A stretch of DNA of 64,000 nt, taken from assembly GCF_014230305.1 (NCBI RefSeq), contig NZ_JACLAU010000001.1:62001-126000 (forward strand), in the 5' to 3' direction. The position numbers were made by a program, and so were the translations under genes. This document shows, piece after piece, positions 36,296-44,473 of the stretch. The notes under the pieces are model-generated. The model saw nothing but the letters and a program-made list of their open reading frames with translations. It searched no databases and was not told the origin of the DNA. This stretch comes from Novosphingobium aerophilum. GTDB lineage: Bacteria > Pseudomonadota > Alphaproteobacteria > Sphingomonadales > Sphingomonadaceae. Position 1 is the stretch's first letter; every line of letters starts with the position of its first letter.

Positions 36296-36308
36296 TTGGT
36301 AAGACCGA
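36296..36308 (-). promoter_or_regulatory. TTGGTNNNACCAA-type box before the GH3 gene
   Basis: TTGGTAAGACCGA on the plus strand, 29 bases upstream of the GH3 start codon. It matches the perfect TTGGTAAAACCAA box before manD (61633-61645) at 11 of 13 positions. The symmetry resembles operators of FadR/UxuR-type GntR regulators of sugar-acid genes. Confidence 0.45.
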
Positions 36309-36442
36309 TTATGGCCAGCCCCCCATCTTTGGTCAACCGCCATCTGGCGTGAAATTTCAGAGGCAAAACCAACCGGTTTGATCGATGGGGTCGGGCGCGG
36401 GGGTCGGCCTTGCCGATTTCCGGGAGTCGGCACTCCCGTTAT

Positions 36443-36455
36443 TTGGACTTACCAA
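36443..36455. promoter_or_regulatory. Second TTGGTNNN-type box in the GH3 upstream region
   Basis: TTGGACTTACCAA on the plus strand reads TTGGTAAGTCCAA on the minus strand, sharing TTGGTAAG with the box at 36296. It lies 176 bases upstream of the GH3 start and may assist looping or serve another promoter. Confidence 0.4.
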
Positions 36456-36748
36456 AATGCCGCCATATCCGGATCGTGCCCTGACCGACTGGAAAATCGA
36501 GGCGTATCGTTGCGGCCCGGCCCGGAGGCCCATTGTCGACAAGGGTGCGATGACCCGTCACCATCCCGCAGGCGTTGCCGTTGCCCGGCTGCCACCAGAT
36601 TGCCATGGACCGGGGTTAAGGCTGGCCAGACCCGGATCAGCCCGATGGACGCCCGATGGAAGAATGCGATGATGGCCTTGCCGCTGCCCGCCACCCCGGC
36701 TCCGATCCGTCCCGCGGGTCGCGGCCGCAATTCAGGGGAGAGTTCACC

Positions 36749-37915
36749 GTGCAGCCTGACATGACCCGGCGCGGCGTGCTGCGAAGCGGCGGGGTGCTGA
36801 CCCTGGCCAGCGCGCTTTCCTCGCGGGCCGCCGCCCTGCCGCCCGCTGCCAATCCGACGGGCCGGGCCAGCGGAGCCCTGGCGCGCCCCGATCGGCCGCT
36901 GCTCCTTGCCCATCGCGGTTGCTCGGCTCGGCGGCCGGAACACACCCTGGGCGCCTATGCCCAGGCCATTGCCGACGGTGCCGATTTCATCGAGCCCGAT
37001 CTGGTTGGGACCAGGGACGGTTGGCTGGTCGCGCGGCACGAGAACAACATCGCCGAGACGACCGACGTGGCCGACCGGCCCGAATTCGCGGCACGCCGGA
37101 CCACCAAGACCATCGACGGCGTGGCGCAGCAGGGCTGGTTCACCGAGGATTTCACCCTCGCCGAACTGCGGACCCTGCGCGCGCGCGAACGGCTCGTCGG
37201 GATGCGGGCCGAGAGCCATGCCTATGATGGCATGTTCCGGTTGTGCACCTTCGCCGAGATCGCCGACTTCGTCGCGGCCGAGGCCACGGCACGCGGGCGG
37301 ACCATCGGCCTGGTGCCCGAGATCAAGCACTCGACCTTTTTCGCCGGGATCGGCCTGCCGCTCGAACCGCGGTTCCGGGCCGAGCTGGCGGCCAGCCGGT
37401 ATCTGCGCGAGGCCCCGGTGATCGTGCAGTCGTTCGAGGTCGGCAACCTGAAAGCCCTGCGCCGCGATCTTTCCGGTTTTGCCAATGTCCGCCTGATGCA
37501 GCTTGTCGACGATCCGGACGGGGCACCATGGGACTGGCGGGCGGCGGGCCTGACCACGACCTATCGCGACATGCTGACCCCTGCGGGCCTGACCGAGATC
37601 GCCGCCTATGCCGACTATGTCGCGCCGAACATGCGCCAGTTGATCCCGCTCGGCCCGGGCGACCGCCTGGCCGCGCCCAGCGGGCTGGTCGAGGCGGCAC
37701 ACGCGGCCGGCCTGCTGGTCGGGACCTGGACCTTCCGTCCCGAGAACCGCTACCTCGCGGCCGACTTCCGCGACGGTAGCGAGCCCGGCGCGCGGCACGA
37801 AGCCGGCAGCATCGCCGAGATTCGCCGCTATCTCGCCACCGGGCTCGACGCCTTCTTCACCGACGATCCGGCGCTGGGGCGGATCGCCCGCGACGGTAAT
37901 GGCTTTACGGCCTAG
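36749..37915 (+). CDS. Exported glycerophosphodiester phosphodiesterase
   Basis: Hydrolyses glycerophosphodiesters to glycerol-3-phosphate and an alcohol, in the periplasm. A Tat signal (TRRGVLRSGG, then a hydrophobic stretch to SRAAA) precedes the GDPD TIM barrel: LLAHRGCSARRPEHTLGAY with catalytic His and Arg, DFIEPDLVGTRDGWLVARHE with metal ligands, LVPEIKH, and the closing GLDAFFTDDP. It has 388 residues. GTG at 36749-36751 is favoured because GGGGAG lies eight bases upstream; the ATG at 36761 is less well spaced. The stop codon lies in the CTAG that flanks the IS5-type element. Confidence 0.93.
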   Translation: MQPDMTRRGVLRSGGVLTLASALSSRAAALPPAANPTGRASGALARPDRPLLLAHRGCSARRPEHTLGAYAQAIADGADFIEPDLVGTRDGWLVARHENNIAETTDVADRPEFAARRTTKTIDGVAQQGWFTEDFTLAELRTLRARERLVGMRAESHAYDGMFRLCTFAEIADFVAAEATARGRTIGLVPEIKHSTFFAGIGLPLEPRFRAELAASRYLREAPVIVQSFEVGNLKALRRDLSGFANVRLMQLVDDPDGAPWDWRAAGLTTTYRDMLTPAGLTEIAAYADYVAPNMRQLIPLGPGDRLAAPSGLVEAAHAAGLLVGTWTFRPENRYLAADFRDGSEPGARHEAGSIAEIRRYLATGLDAFFTDDPALGRIARDGNGFTA

Positions 37916-37976
37916 GTTCTGTACCTATAAAGCTTGATGTGAAGGCCGAAGCTTGATTCATGTGTGGACGCCCCCC

Positions 37977-38212
37977 GTTGGACAAGAGTGATTTTCAACG
38001 GATGATGTTTGCCTGGTCAGGTTCATTCATGTGTCCGGCCTGTCCGCGCGGCGCGAAAGGCCGCTGGCCATGATGGTGTCGGTGGATCGGAACCTCATCA
38101 AGGTGCCGCGCTGTGAGCGCGTTGAATCAGTCAGGTTCTTCCGATCCCCGGCATGACCGGGTTGGCATCATTCGTTTCGTTCTCTCCTGCCCAAACTTGT
38201 TCTGCGCATGCT
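37977..38212 (-). ncRNA. Candidate bridge/seek RNA of the IS110-type element
   Basis: This is the non-coding tail downstream of the transposase, where IS1111-type elements encode their guide RNA. One predicted internal loop has an outer stem GGATCGG/CCGATCC (38084-38090 with 38141-38147) and an inner hairpin CGCGCT-GTG-AGCGCG (38107-38121). One loop strand (38092-38103, ACCTCATCAAGG) is identical to the right junction at 39314-39325; the opposite strand has TGAATCA (38123-38129), the reverse complement of the left junction at 37954-37960. A second loop around the CGGCC/GGCCG hairpin (38036-38063) holds ATTCATGTGT (38025-38034), identical to 37956-37965, and ATGATGGTG (38070-38078), close to the other terminus. 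Confidence 0.65.
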
Positions 38213-39235
38213 TCAGGCGGTGGCCGGAGCCGCGCGGTAATTCTCTTCTCTCGTCATGACAGCCCAAGCAATCCGCGCTGTTTTGTTAGCAACGGCGACG
38301 CTTACTAGCCTTGCCGGCTTGCGTTCGAGCAGCTGAGCTGCCCAGGCGCTGACTGTCGTTGTCTTGCGGCGCGTGTAGCGAATGACGGCGGTGGCGCCGA
38401 CGACAAGGAGGTGGCGTAGATAGCGGTCACCCATCTTGGATATTCCGCCCATCCGCTCTTTACCGCCCGAGGAATGCTGTTTGGGCACAAGCCCGAGCCA
38501 TGCGGCGAATTGGCGGCCTGAGCGGAAGACTTTTGCGTCGCCAACGGTAGCTGCAAGTGCTGTGGCGGTAATGAAACCAATGCCCGGTATAGTCTCCAGC
38601 CGACGGCATATGGCATTGGCGCGATGCCATGCCAGCAGCTCGATCTCAATCGCGCGGATCTGTCGGCTTAGGCCCTCGATCATGCCGGCGATCAGCAACA
38701 GTGTCTGTCGAGCAAGTTCCGGTATCGGCGCTGTGCCGTCAGTCAGCGTCTCGACCAGGTCGCGGACATGTGCGCGACCCTTGGGAGCGATGACCCCATA
38801 TTCCGCCAGGTGCGCCCGCATCGCGCTTACTTGCGCTGTCCGCTGCCGAACCAGCAGATGACGGGCGCGGTGCAACATCAGGACGCTTTGGGCATCGGCT
38901 GATTTAATCGGCACGAACCGCATCGTCGGTCGCGTTACGGCCTCGCAGATCGCTTCGGCATCTGCCGCGTCGTTCTTGTTCCGCTTCACGTAAGCCTTCA
39001 CATAGGCTGGCGGCATCAGCCGCACCTCGTGACCGAGCGCCTGAAGTTGGCGAGCCCAATGATGCGCCGTCGCGCAGGCCTCGATCCCGATCAGACACGG
39101 CTCCAGATCTCCGAGCAGCGCAAGTAATTGATCGCGTTTTACCTTTCGGCGCAGCACGGCGCGGCCATCGCCATCGACGCCATGAAGCTGGAAAACGTTC
39201 TTCGCAATATCGAGGCCTATCGTGGTAATCTCCAT
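38213..39235 (-). CDS. IS110-family transposase (DEDD recombinase)
   Basis: A 340-residue IS110-family recombinase. The RuvC-like N-terminal domain carries the DEDD residues: Asp9 (IGLDIAKN), Glu52 (IGIEACA), Asp89 and Asp92 (NKNDAADAEAI). The C-terminal transposase-20 domain has the ETIPGIGFITATALAA helix-hairpin-helix and the GLVPKQHSSGGKERMGGISKMG segment, which contains the catalytic serine region. The protein is full length and uninterrupted. ATG at 39233-39235 is the family start. Together with an RNA from the tail it would perform guided recombination. Confidence 0.95.
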   Translation of the reverse strand: MEITTIGLDIAKNVFQLHGVDGDGRAVLRRKVKRDQLLALLGDLEPCLIGIEACATAHHWARQLQALGHEVRLMPPAYVKAYVKRNKNDAADAEAICEAVTRPTMRFVPIKSADAQSVLMLHRARHLLVRQRTAQVSAMRAHLAEYGVIAPKGRAHVRDLVETLTDGTAPIPELARQTLLLIAGMIEGLSRQIRAIEIELLAWHRANAICRRLETIPGIGFITATALAATVGDAKVFRSGRQFAAWLGLVPKQHSSGGKERMGGISKMGDRYLRHLLVVGATAVIRYTRRKTTTVSAWAAQLLERKPARLVSVAVANKTARIAWAVMTREENYRAAPATA

Positions 39236-39343
39236 GTGGGCGGCTCCCTCTTACTGATGGTCTATGACAGCACCATCATGGCACGACTCGATGCCGTTGG
39301 GTGGGGGCCGTCCACCTCATCAAGGCTGCTGAAAGGAGCCCTG

Positions 39344-40113
39344 ATGATGGCGAGGTATGATCTGTCCGAAGCTGAGTGGCGATTGATTGAGCCCCTGCTG
39401 CCGAACAAGCCGCGAGGTGTTCCGCGAGTGGATGATCGGCGGGTGATCAACGGGATCTTCTACGTGCTTCGGACGGGCTCGCCGTGGCGGGACCTGCCCG
39501 AGCGCTACGGTCCGTATACGACGGTGTACAACCGCTTCAACCGGTGGGCGAAGGCCGGTGTGTGGCTGCGCATATTCGAGACCTTGGCGGCGCAGTCGCC
39601 TCAGTCGCTGCACCTGATAGACAGCTCCATCATCCGCGCTCACCAACACGCCGCCGGTGGAAAAAAGGGGGTCCGGATCACGCCATTGGCCGTTCTCGTG
39701 GCGGATTGAGCACCAAGATCAACGCGCTGGTAGACGAACAGGGCCTGCCCGTCAGGATCGTGCTCTCGGCGGGCCAGGCGTCTGACAAGACCGCCGTGCC
39801 CGCTCTGATCGAAGGTCTGCCCCCGGCCAAGGCACTGATTGCCGACCGCGGCTACGACGCTAAAGCCATCATCGACCTGGTGCGCGAAGCCGGTGGCGAG
39901 GCACACATCCCGACCCAGAAGGACCGCAAGGTCCAGCGCTCCATAGACAAAACGCTTTACCGTCAGCGCAACTTGGTCGAACGCTTCTTTTGCAAGCTCA
40001 AGCACTTCCGAGGCATCGCTACTCGCTTCGCTAAGCTCGCCAGAAACTTCCTCGCCGCCGTAATGCTCGCCTCAACCCGCCTGTGGACCCGAGCTTATGA
40101 GTCCACTACCTAG
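39344..40113 (+). CDS. IS5-family transposase made by -1 frameshifting
   Basis: A DDE transposase of the IS427 type encoded in two frames. The first frame (39344-39709) gives MMARYDLSEAEWRLIEPLLP to the first catalytic region HLIDSSIIRAHQHAAG; the second, reaching 40113, continues with RSRGGLSTKINALVDEQG, IADRGYDAKAI and RQRNLVERFFCKLKHF, supplying the other Asp and the Glu. The switch occurs at A6G5 (39661-39671), a classic slippery run, giving a product near 256 residues after a -1 shift. Both parts look undamaged, so this is programmed frameshifting rather than a pseudogene. AAAGGAG precedes ATG 39344. Its promoter region is now displaced by the inserted IS110-type element. Confidence 0.9.
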
Positions 40114-40237
40114 GCCCCCTCTCGCCGCGCCGCACGATCCGCCGCAGCAGACCATCGGTTTGCCCCGCTGTAATGGACGTTGTTCAATTCTTCACCTATC
40201 GGGTGGGCACCAGGCAGCGCTGCAGGACGTAGGAGCC

Positions 40238-40831
40238 ATGGGCCGCAGGTCCGATCACACCCGGGAGGAACTGGCCGAACTGATCGTCGCGGCGGGACAC
40301 GCGCATCTGGCCGAGGCCGGATTCGCCCGGTTCTCCGCGCGCGAAGTGGCCAAGCGGATCGGCTATTCGATCGGTACGCTCTACAACGTGTTCGGCAGCT
40401 ATGATGGGCTGATGCTGGCGATCAACGGGCGCACGCTGGACCTGTGGCATACCGAGCTGGCGGCGCGGCTGGACGAGGCGCCGGGCGATCGGCTGACCGC
40501 GGCGATCGGGGCCTATTTCGACTTCGCCCTGGCAAACCGCCACGCCTGGACCGCGCTGTACGATTTCCGCCTGCCCGAAGGCACGCCATTGCCGCCGTTC
40601 TATGCCGAGAAGGTGGCCGCGATCACCGGGCTGGTGGTCGCCGAGGTGGCAGCGGCACTCCCCCCGGCGCGCCGCGCGAGGGCCCCCGATCTGGCCCGCT
40701 CGCTCCTCGCGACGGTGCACGGGCACTGCTTCTTCGCGCTCAACGGCACCTTCGCGCTGCTGGGCGAGTCCGATCCGCTGGCCGCAGCGCAGGCCCGTGT
40801 GCGCGAGGCGGTGGCGGCGGCAGCCCAGTGA
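40238..40831 (+). CDS. TetR family transcriptional regulator
   Basis: A 197-residue TetR-type repressor. The N-terminal HTH (EELAELIVAAGHAHLAEAGF, then FSAREVAKRIGYSIGTLYNVFGSYDGL) is canonical, followed by an all-alpha ligand and dimerisation domain with LYDFRLPEGTPLPPFY and HGHCFFALNGTFALLG, reminiscent of the TetR_C_33/WHG-type branch. The effector and targets are unknown. ATG at 40238 follows AGGA/AGGAG. It lies downstream of the nested IS and upstream of the M28 peptidase in the same direction; the 124 bases between the IS and this gene contain nothing recognisable. Confidence 0.9.
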   Translation: MGRRSDHTREELAELIVAAGHAHLAEAGFARFSAREVAKRIGYSIGTLYNVFGSYDGLMLAINGRTLDLWHTELAARLDEAPGDRLTAAIGAYFDFALANRHAWTALYDFRLPEGTPLPPFYAEKVAAITGLVVAEVAAALPPARRARAPDLARSLLATVHGHCFFALNGTFALLGESDPLAAAQARVREAVAAAAQ

Positions 40832-40897
40832 CGGCGCAGAGAGGGCGGGGCGCCGAATAGGTCTGGACCGGTCGTTGCCACGGGCTAGACAGGAGGC

Positions 40898-42565
40898 ATG
40901 ACCAGACCGCTGTCCCGACTGCTCGCCCTGGCCCTTGCGGCCGCCTTTGCCTCCGCCTCCGCTGTGACCGCCGCTGCCACTCCGCCCGTTGCGCCCGATG
41001 CCGGGATCGCGCCCGAGCGGTTGTCCGCCGATGTGAAGACCCTGGCCTCCGAAGGCTTCGCCGGCCGCGCGCCGGGCACCGCGGGCGAGGCGAAGACGGT
41101 CGACTGGCTGGTCGGCCAGCTCAAGGCGATCGGACTGGCGCCCGGCGGTCCTGACGGGGCCTGGACCCAGCCCGTGCCGCTGGTCCGCACCCAGTTGGGC
41201 GCCGGGCCGGTCACGGTTGCCGGTGGCTCGCAGCCGATCGATTGGGTCCAGCAGCGCGATGTCTACCTGAGCACCGTCCGCGCCGCCGAGCGGGCCCGGG
41301 TGGCCGCGGCGCCGCTGGTCTTCGTCGGCTATGGCGTGACCGCGCCCGAGCGCGGCTGGGACGATTTCAAGGGGGTCGACCTGAAGGGCAAGGTCGCGGT
41401 TGTCCTGATCAACGATCCGGACTTCGAGGCCGCCGCGGGCGAGCCGGTGGCGGGGCGCTTCGGCGGCCGCCGGATGACCTATTACGGCCGCTGGATCTAC
41501 AAGTTCGAGGAAGCCGCCCGGCGCGGGGCGATCGCGGCGCTGATCGTGCATGATACGCCGGGCGCGGGCTATGGCTGGAACACCGTGGTCGCCCCGGGTG
41601 GCGAGAATTACGATATCGCCGCCGCGCCCTACCGGGTGGCCCTGCAGGGCTGGATCGAGGGCGAGGCGGCGAGCCGCCTGTTCGCCGCAGCCGGGCTGGA
41701 CCTGGCGGCGCAGCGGCTGCGCGCCCGTTCACCCGATTTCCGCCCGGTCGAACTGGGGCTGACGCTGTCCGCCGATCTGCCGGTCACGCACGAGACGCTG
41801 ATGAGCCGCAACGTCCTGGCCAAGTTGCCCGGGGCAAAGCGTCCGGGTGAAGTGGTGATGTTCGGCGCCCACTGGGACGCCTATGGCCAGGGTGCGCCCG
41901 ATGCGCAGGGTCGCACCGTGCGCCCGGGCGCGAATGACGATGCCGCCGGGGTGGCCGGCCTGCTGGAGATCGCGCGGGCGTTCCGCCGCGGCCCCCGCCC
42001 GGACCGCAGCGTGGTCTTCGCCTTCTGGACCGCGGAGGAGCGTGGCCTGCTCGGGTCCGAAACCTATGCCAACCGCCCGGTCTATCGCGCGGCGGACACG
42101 GTCGCCAACATCACGCTGGATATCCTCCAGACCGGCGGACCCGCGCGGGATGTTATGCTGGTCGGGCAGGGGCAGAACGGCCTCGAGGACGATCTGGTCG
42201 CCGCTGCGGCGCGGCAAGGTCGCACGGTCACGCCCGAAGCCCTGCCCGAACGCGGGCTGTTCTACCGCGCCGACCACTTCCCGCTGGCCAAGCTCGGGGT
42301 GCCGACCCTGCTGTTCATGGCGATCAGCGGTGCGCCCGATCTGGTGCGCGGCGGGCGCGGGGCCGGGCAGGCCTGGCTCGAAGGCTATATGCGCTGCTAC
42401 CACCAGACCTGCGACGACTGGAACCCGGGGCTCGATTTCACCGGTGCTGCGCAGGACGTGGGCCTGGCCTACCAGGTCGGGCGCGACCTCGCGATGTCGA
42501 CCCGGTGGCCGCAATGGCGCGAGGGCTCGGAGTTCCGCCAGACGCGGACCGCCGACGGGCGCTGA
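40898..42565 (+). CDS. Exported M28 family metallopeptidase with PA domain
   Basis: A 555-residue zinc aminopeptidase-like protein. A signal peptide (about 1-28) is followed by an N-terminal segment, a protease-associated domain around residues 140-290, and the M28 catalytic domain: zinc ligands in GAHWDAYG (His), GANDDAAG (Asp), TAEERGLLGS (two Glu), NITLDI (Asp) and MRCYHQTCDDW (His). All expected ligands are visible. It would trim peptides in the periplasm or outside the cell. AGGAGG precedes ATG 40898. The downstream gamma-glutamyltransferase suggests joint peptide or glutathione scavenging. Confidence 0.92.
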   Translation: MTRPLSRLLALALAAAFASASAVTAAATPPVAPDAGIAPERLSADVKTLASEGFAGRAPGTAGEAKTVDWLVGQLKAIGLAPGGPDGAWTQPVPLVRTQLGAGPVTVAGGSQPIDWVQQRDVYLSTVRAAERARVAAAPLVFVGYGVTAPERGWDDFKGVDLKGKVAVVLINDPDFEAAAGEPVAGRFGGRRMTYYGRWIYKFEEAARRGAIAALIVHDTPGAGYGWNTVVAPGGENYDIAAAPYRVALQGWIEGEAASRLFAAAGLDLAAQRLRARSPDFRPVELGLTLSADLPVTHETLMSRNVLAKLPGAKRPGEVVMFGAHWDAYGQGAPDAQGRTVRPGANDDAAGVAGLLEIARAFRRGPRPDRSVVFAFWTAEERGLLGSETYANRPVYRAADTVANITLDILQTGGPARDVMLVGQGQNGLEDDLVAAAARQGRTVTPEALPERGLFYRADHFPLAKLGVPTLLFMAISGAPDLVRGGRGAGQAWLEGYMRCYHQTCDDWNPGLDFTGAAQDVGLAYQVGRDLAMSTRWPQWREGSEFRQTRTADGR

Positions 42566-42688
42566 GCCCGCTCCCCGGTCGGGCACAATCCGGCACGGAG
42601 CCCCCGGTGCCCTTGCGCCGGGACAGAGGCTTGGGCATTTCCCAGGGCTCGGTTCGCGGCGGATCCGCCGTGGCAGGAGGAGAATGCC

Positions 42689-44464
42689 ATGCGCCTGTTC
42701 GCCCAACTCGTCACGATGGTCGCCGCGGCGGCGCTGGTTCCGGCGGTCCTGCCCGGGCTGGTTCCCGCCGTCTCGGCCGCCTCGCGCGAGCCGGTGGCCG
42801 CTGACAACGGCATGGTCGTCTCGGCCCACCGGCTGGCCAGCACGGCCGGGGTGGAGGTGCTGAAGCGCGGGGGCAACGCGATCGATGCGGCGGTGGCCGT
42901 GGCCTATGCCCTGGCCGTGACCTATCCCGAGGCGGGCAATATCGGCGGCGGCGGCTTCATGACCATCCGGCTGGCCGACGGGCGGGAAACCTTCATCGAT
43001 TTCCGCGAGACCGCCCCCGCCGCGGCCGGGCCCACGCTGTATCAGGATGCCGCGGGCAAGGTCATCCCCGGGCAGAGCACGCGCGGCTACAAGGCGGTCG
43101 GCGTGCCGGGCACGGTGGCCGGGCTCGAGCTGGCCCTGACGCGCTATGGCACGCGCCCCCGTGCCGAGCTGATGGCTCCGGCGATCGCGTTGGCCCGGGA
43201 CGGGTTCGTGCTCGACTCCGGCGATGCCCGGTTCCTCGCCAGCGGGGCGGAGGACTTCGCCCGCGATCCGGGCTCGGCGGCGATCTTCCTCAACCGGGGG
43301 CAGCCCTGGCCGGCGGGGCACCGCCTGGTCCAGAGCGATCTGGCCGCTGCGCTGGCGCTGATCGCCCGCGATGGGCCGGCGGCCTTCTACACCGGGCCGA
43401 TCGCGCAGCGGATTGTCGCGGCCTCCCGCGCCAACGGCGGAATCCTCGCGCCGGGCGACTTCGCCGCCTATCAGGCGGTCGAGCGCCAGCCGATCACGTG
43501 CGAATACCGCGGCTGGCGGATCGTCTCGGCCCCGCCCCCCAGCTCGGGCGGGGTGGTCCTGTGCGAGACGCTCAACATCCTCGAAGGCTATCCGATGGCC
43601 GCGCTCGGCTTCCATTCGGCGCAGGGGGTCCATTACGAGGTGGAGGCGCTGCGCCGGGCCTTCCATGATCGCAACACCCAGCTGGGCGATCCGGCTTTCG
43701 TCAAGCTCGACGTCGCCCGCTTCACCGACAAGGGCTATGCCGCCCGCCAGCGCGAGGGGATCGCGCCGGACAAGGCTACGCCTTCGGCCAGCCTCGGCCT
43801 GCCGACGGCCCTGCCGGAGGGGCAGAGCACCACTCACGTCTCGATCGTCGACAAGGCGGGCAATGCGGTCTCGCTGACCTATACCCTCAACGACTGGTTC
43901 GGCGCCCGGGTCACCGCACCGGGCACGGGGATCTTGCTCAACGACGAGATGGACGATTTCTCGGCCAAGCCCGGCGTCCCCAACATGTTCGGCCTGGTCG
44001 AAGGGAGCAACAACGCGATCGCGCCGGGCAAGCGGCCCCTGTCCTCGATGTCGCCCACCATCGTCACGCGCGACGGGCGCCTTGCCATGGTGGTCGGCAC
44101 CCCCGGCGGCAGCCACATCCCGACCGGCGTGCTCCAGGTGATCCGCAATGTGGTCGATTACGGGATGGACCTGGCCGAGGCGGTCGAAGCCCCGCGCATC
44201 CACGCGCAGTGGCTGCCCGACGAGGTCGCCTACGAACGCTTCGCGCTGAGCCCGGACACGATGGCGGCGCTGAGCGCCCGCGGCCACCAACTGGTCGAGA
44301 TGGGCTATCACAACCAGATCGCCGCGATCGTGGTGGGGCGGCCCGCGGCGGGTCCGGCTGCCGCCGATGACCGGCCCATCGGTGCTCCGGCCAACGGCGC
44401 CACGGCACGGCTTTACGGGGTGATCGATCCGCGTCTCCCCACGGGCAGCGCCGAAGGGTATTGA
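42689..44464 (+). CDS. ggt: Gamma-glutamyltransferase (glutathione hydrolase)
   Basis: A periplasmic N-terminal-nucleophile hydrolase of 591 residues that cleaves gamma-glutamyl bonds in glutathione and related peptides. A signal peptide (about 1-31) precedes the large-subunit region with NAIDAAVAVAYALAVTYPEAGNIGGGGF; autocleavage occurs before Thr381 in GQSTTHVSIVDKAGNAVS, generating the small subunit with its catalytic threonine. The SMSPTIV and TPGGSHIPTGV motifs that bind the glutamyl group are present. AGGAGG precedes the ATG. It is co-directional with the M28 peptidase and GNAT genes. Confidence 0.95.
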   Translation: MRLFAQLVTMVAAAALVPAVLPGLVPAVSAASREPVAADNGMVVSAHRLASTAGVEVLKRGGNAIDAAVAVAYALAVTYPEAGNIGGGGFMTIRLADGRETFIDFRETAPAAAGPTLYQDAAGKVIPGQSTRGYKAVGVPGTVAGLELALTRYGTRPRAELMAPAIALARDGFVLDSGDARFLASGAEDFARDPGSAAIFLNRGQPWPAGHRLVQSDLAAALALIARDGPAAFYTGPIAQRIVAASRANGGILAPGDFAAYQAVERQPITCEYRGWRIVSAPPPSSGGVVLCETLNILEGYPMAALGFHSAQGVHYEVEALRRAFHDRNTQLGDPAFVKLDVARFTDKGYAARQREGIAPDKATPSASLGLPTALPEGQSTTHVSIVDKAGNAVSLTYTLNDWFGARVTAPGTGILLNDEMDDFSAKPGVPNMFGLVEGSNNAIAPGKRPLSSMSPTIVTRDGRLAMVVGTPGGSHIPTGVLQVIRNVVDYGMDLAEAVEAPRIHAQWLPDEVAYERFALSPDTMAALSARGHQLVEMGYHNQIAAIVVGRPAAGPAAADDRPIGAPANGATARLYGVIDPRLPTGSAEGY

Positions 44465-44473
44465 GCCGCGCCG

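Larger units (their letters stand above)
36268..36748. other. Divergent intergenic region without a gene
   Basis: This 481-base gap lies between the divergent GH3 and glycerophosphodiesterase genes. It holds the two operator-like boxes listed at 36296 and 36443 and an AAACC/GGTTT inverted pair at 36366-36379. Open frames here show no recognisable protein and lack plausible starts. Confidence 0.6.
37954..39325 (-). mobile_element. IS110-family (IS1111-like) insertion sequence
   Basis: About 1.36 kb. Subterminal inverted repeats are seen as GTGGACGCCCCCC (37964-37976) and GGGGGCCGTCCAC (39303-39315), 12 of 13 matching when one is inverted. The junctions share the bases TCAT/ATGA, so exact ends are uncertain by a few bases. 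Removing it restores GCTTGATTCATCAAGG inside the IS5-type element, a near-perfect palindrome (CTTGAT-TC-ATCAAG), fitting IS1111-type preference for inverted-repeat targets. The order on the minus strand is a 90-base leader, the transposase, then a roughly 240-base non-coding tail. Confidence 0.75.
37916..40109 (+). mobile_element. IS5-family (IS427-type) element interrupted by an IS110-type element
   Basis: The outer element is bounded by CTAG on both sides (37912-37915 and 40110-40113), a target duplication typical of IS5-group elements. Its imperfect terminal inverted repeats are GTTCTGTACCTATAA (37916-37930) and, on the other end, GTAGTGGACTCATAA (reverse complement of 40095-40109), with 11 of 15 matching. 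The left end and the transposase gene are separated by an IS110-type element inserted about 40 bases inside the left end. Both the upstream phosphodiesterase and the IS transposase use the TAG of the flanking CTAG as stop codon. Confidence 0.7.

Noticed and set aside
36366..36379. AAACC-AACC-GGTTT inverted pair as another GntR box
   Set aside because: Arm order and spacing differ from the TTGGTNNNACCAA pattern, so it was not grouped with those sites.
33223..36381. Long plus-strand open frame (over 1000 codons) opposite GH3 and the ketopantoate reductase gene
   Set aside because: It crosses two real genes and an intergenic gap and has no recognisable motif; antisense shadow.
36268..36748. Short plus-strand open frames in the GH3/GDPD gap
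   Set aside because: No conserved motif, no ribosome site at a plausible start, and they overlap operator-like boxes.
39344..40113. IS5 transposase as a frameshifted pseudogene
   Set aside because: The frame change coincides with a slippery A6G5 run and all DDE residues are intact in the fused reading, which fits programmed -1 frameshifting known in this group.
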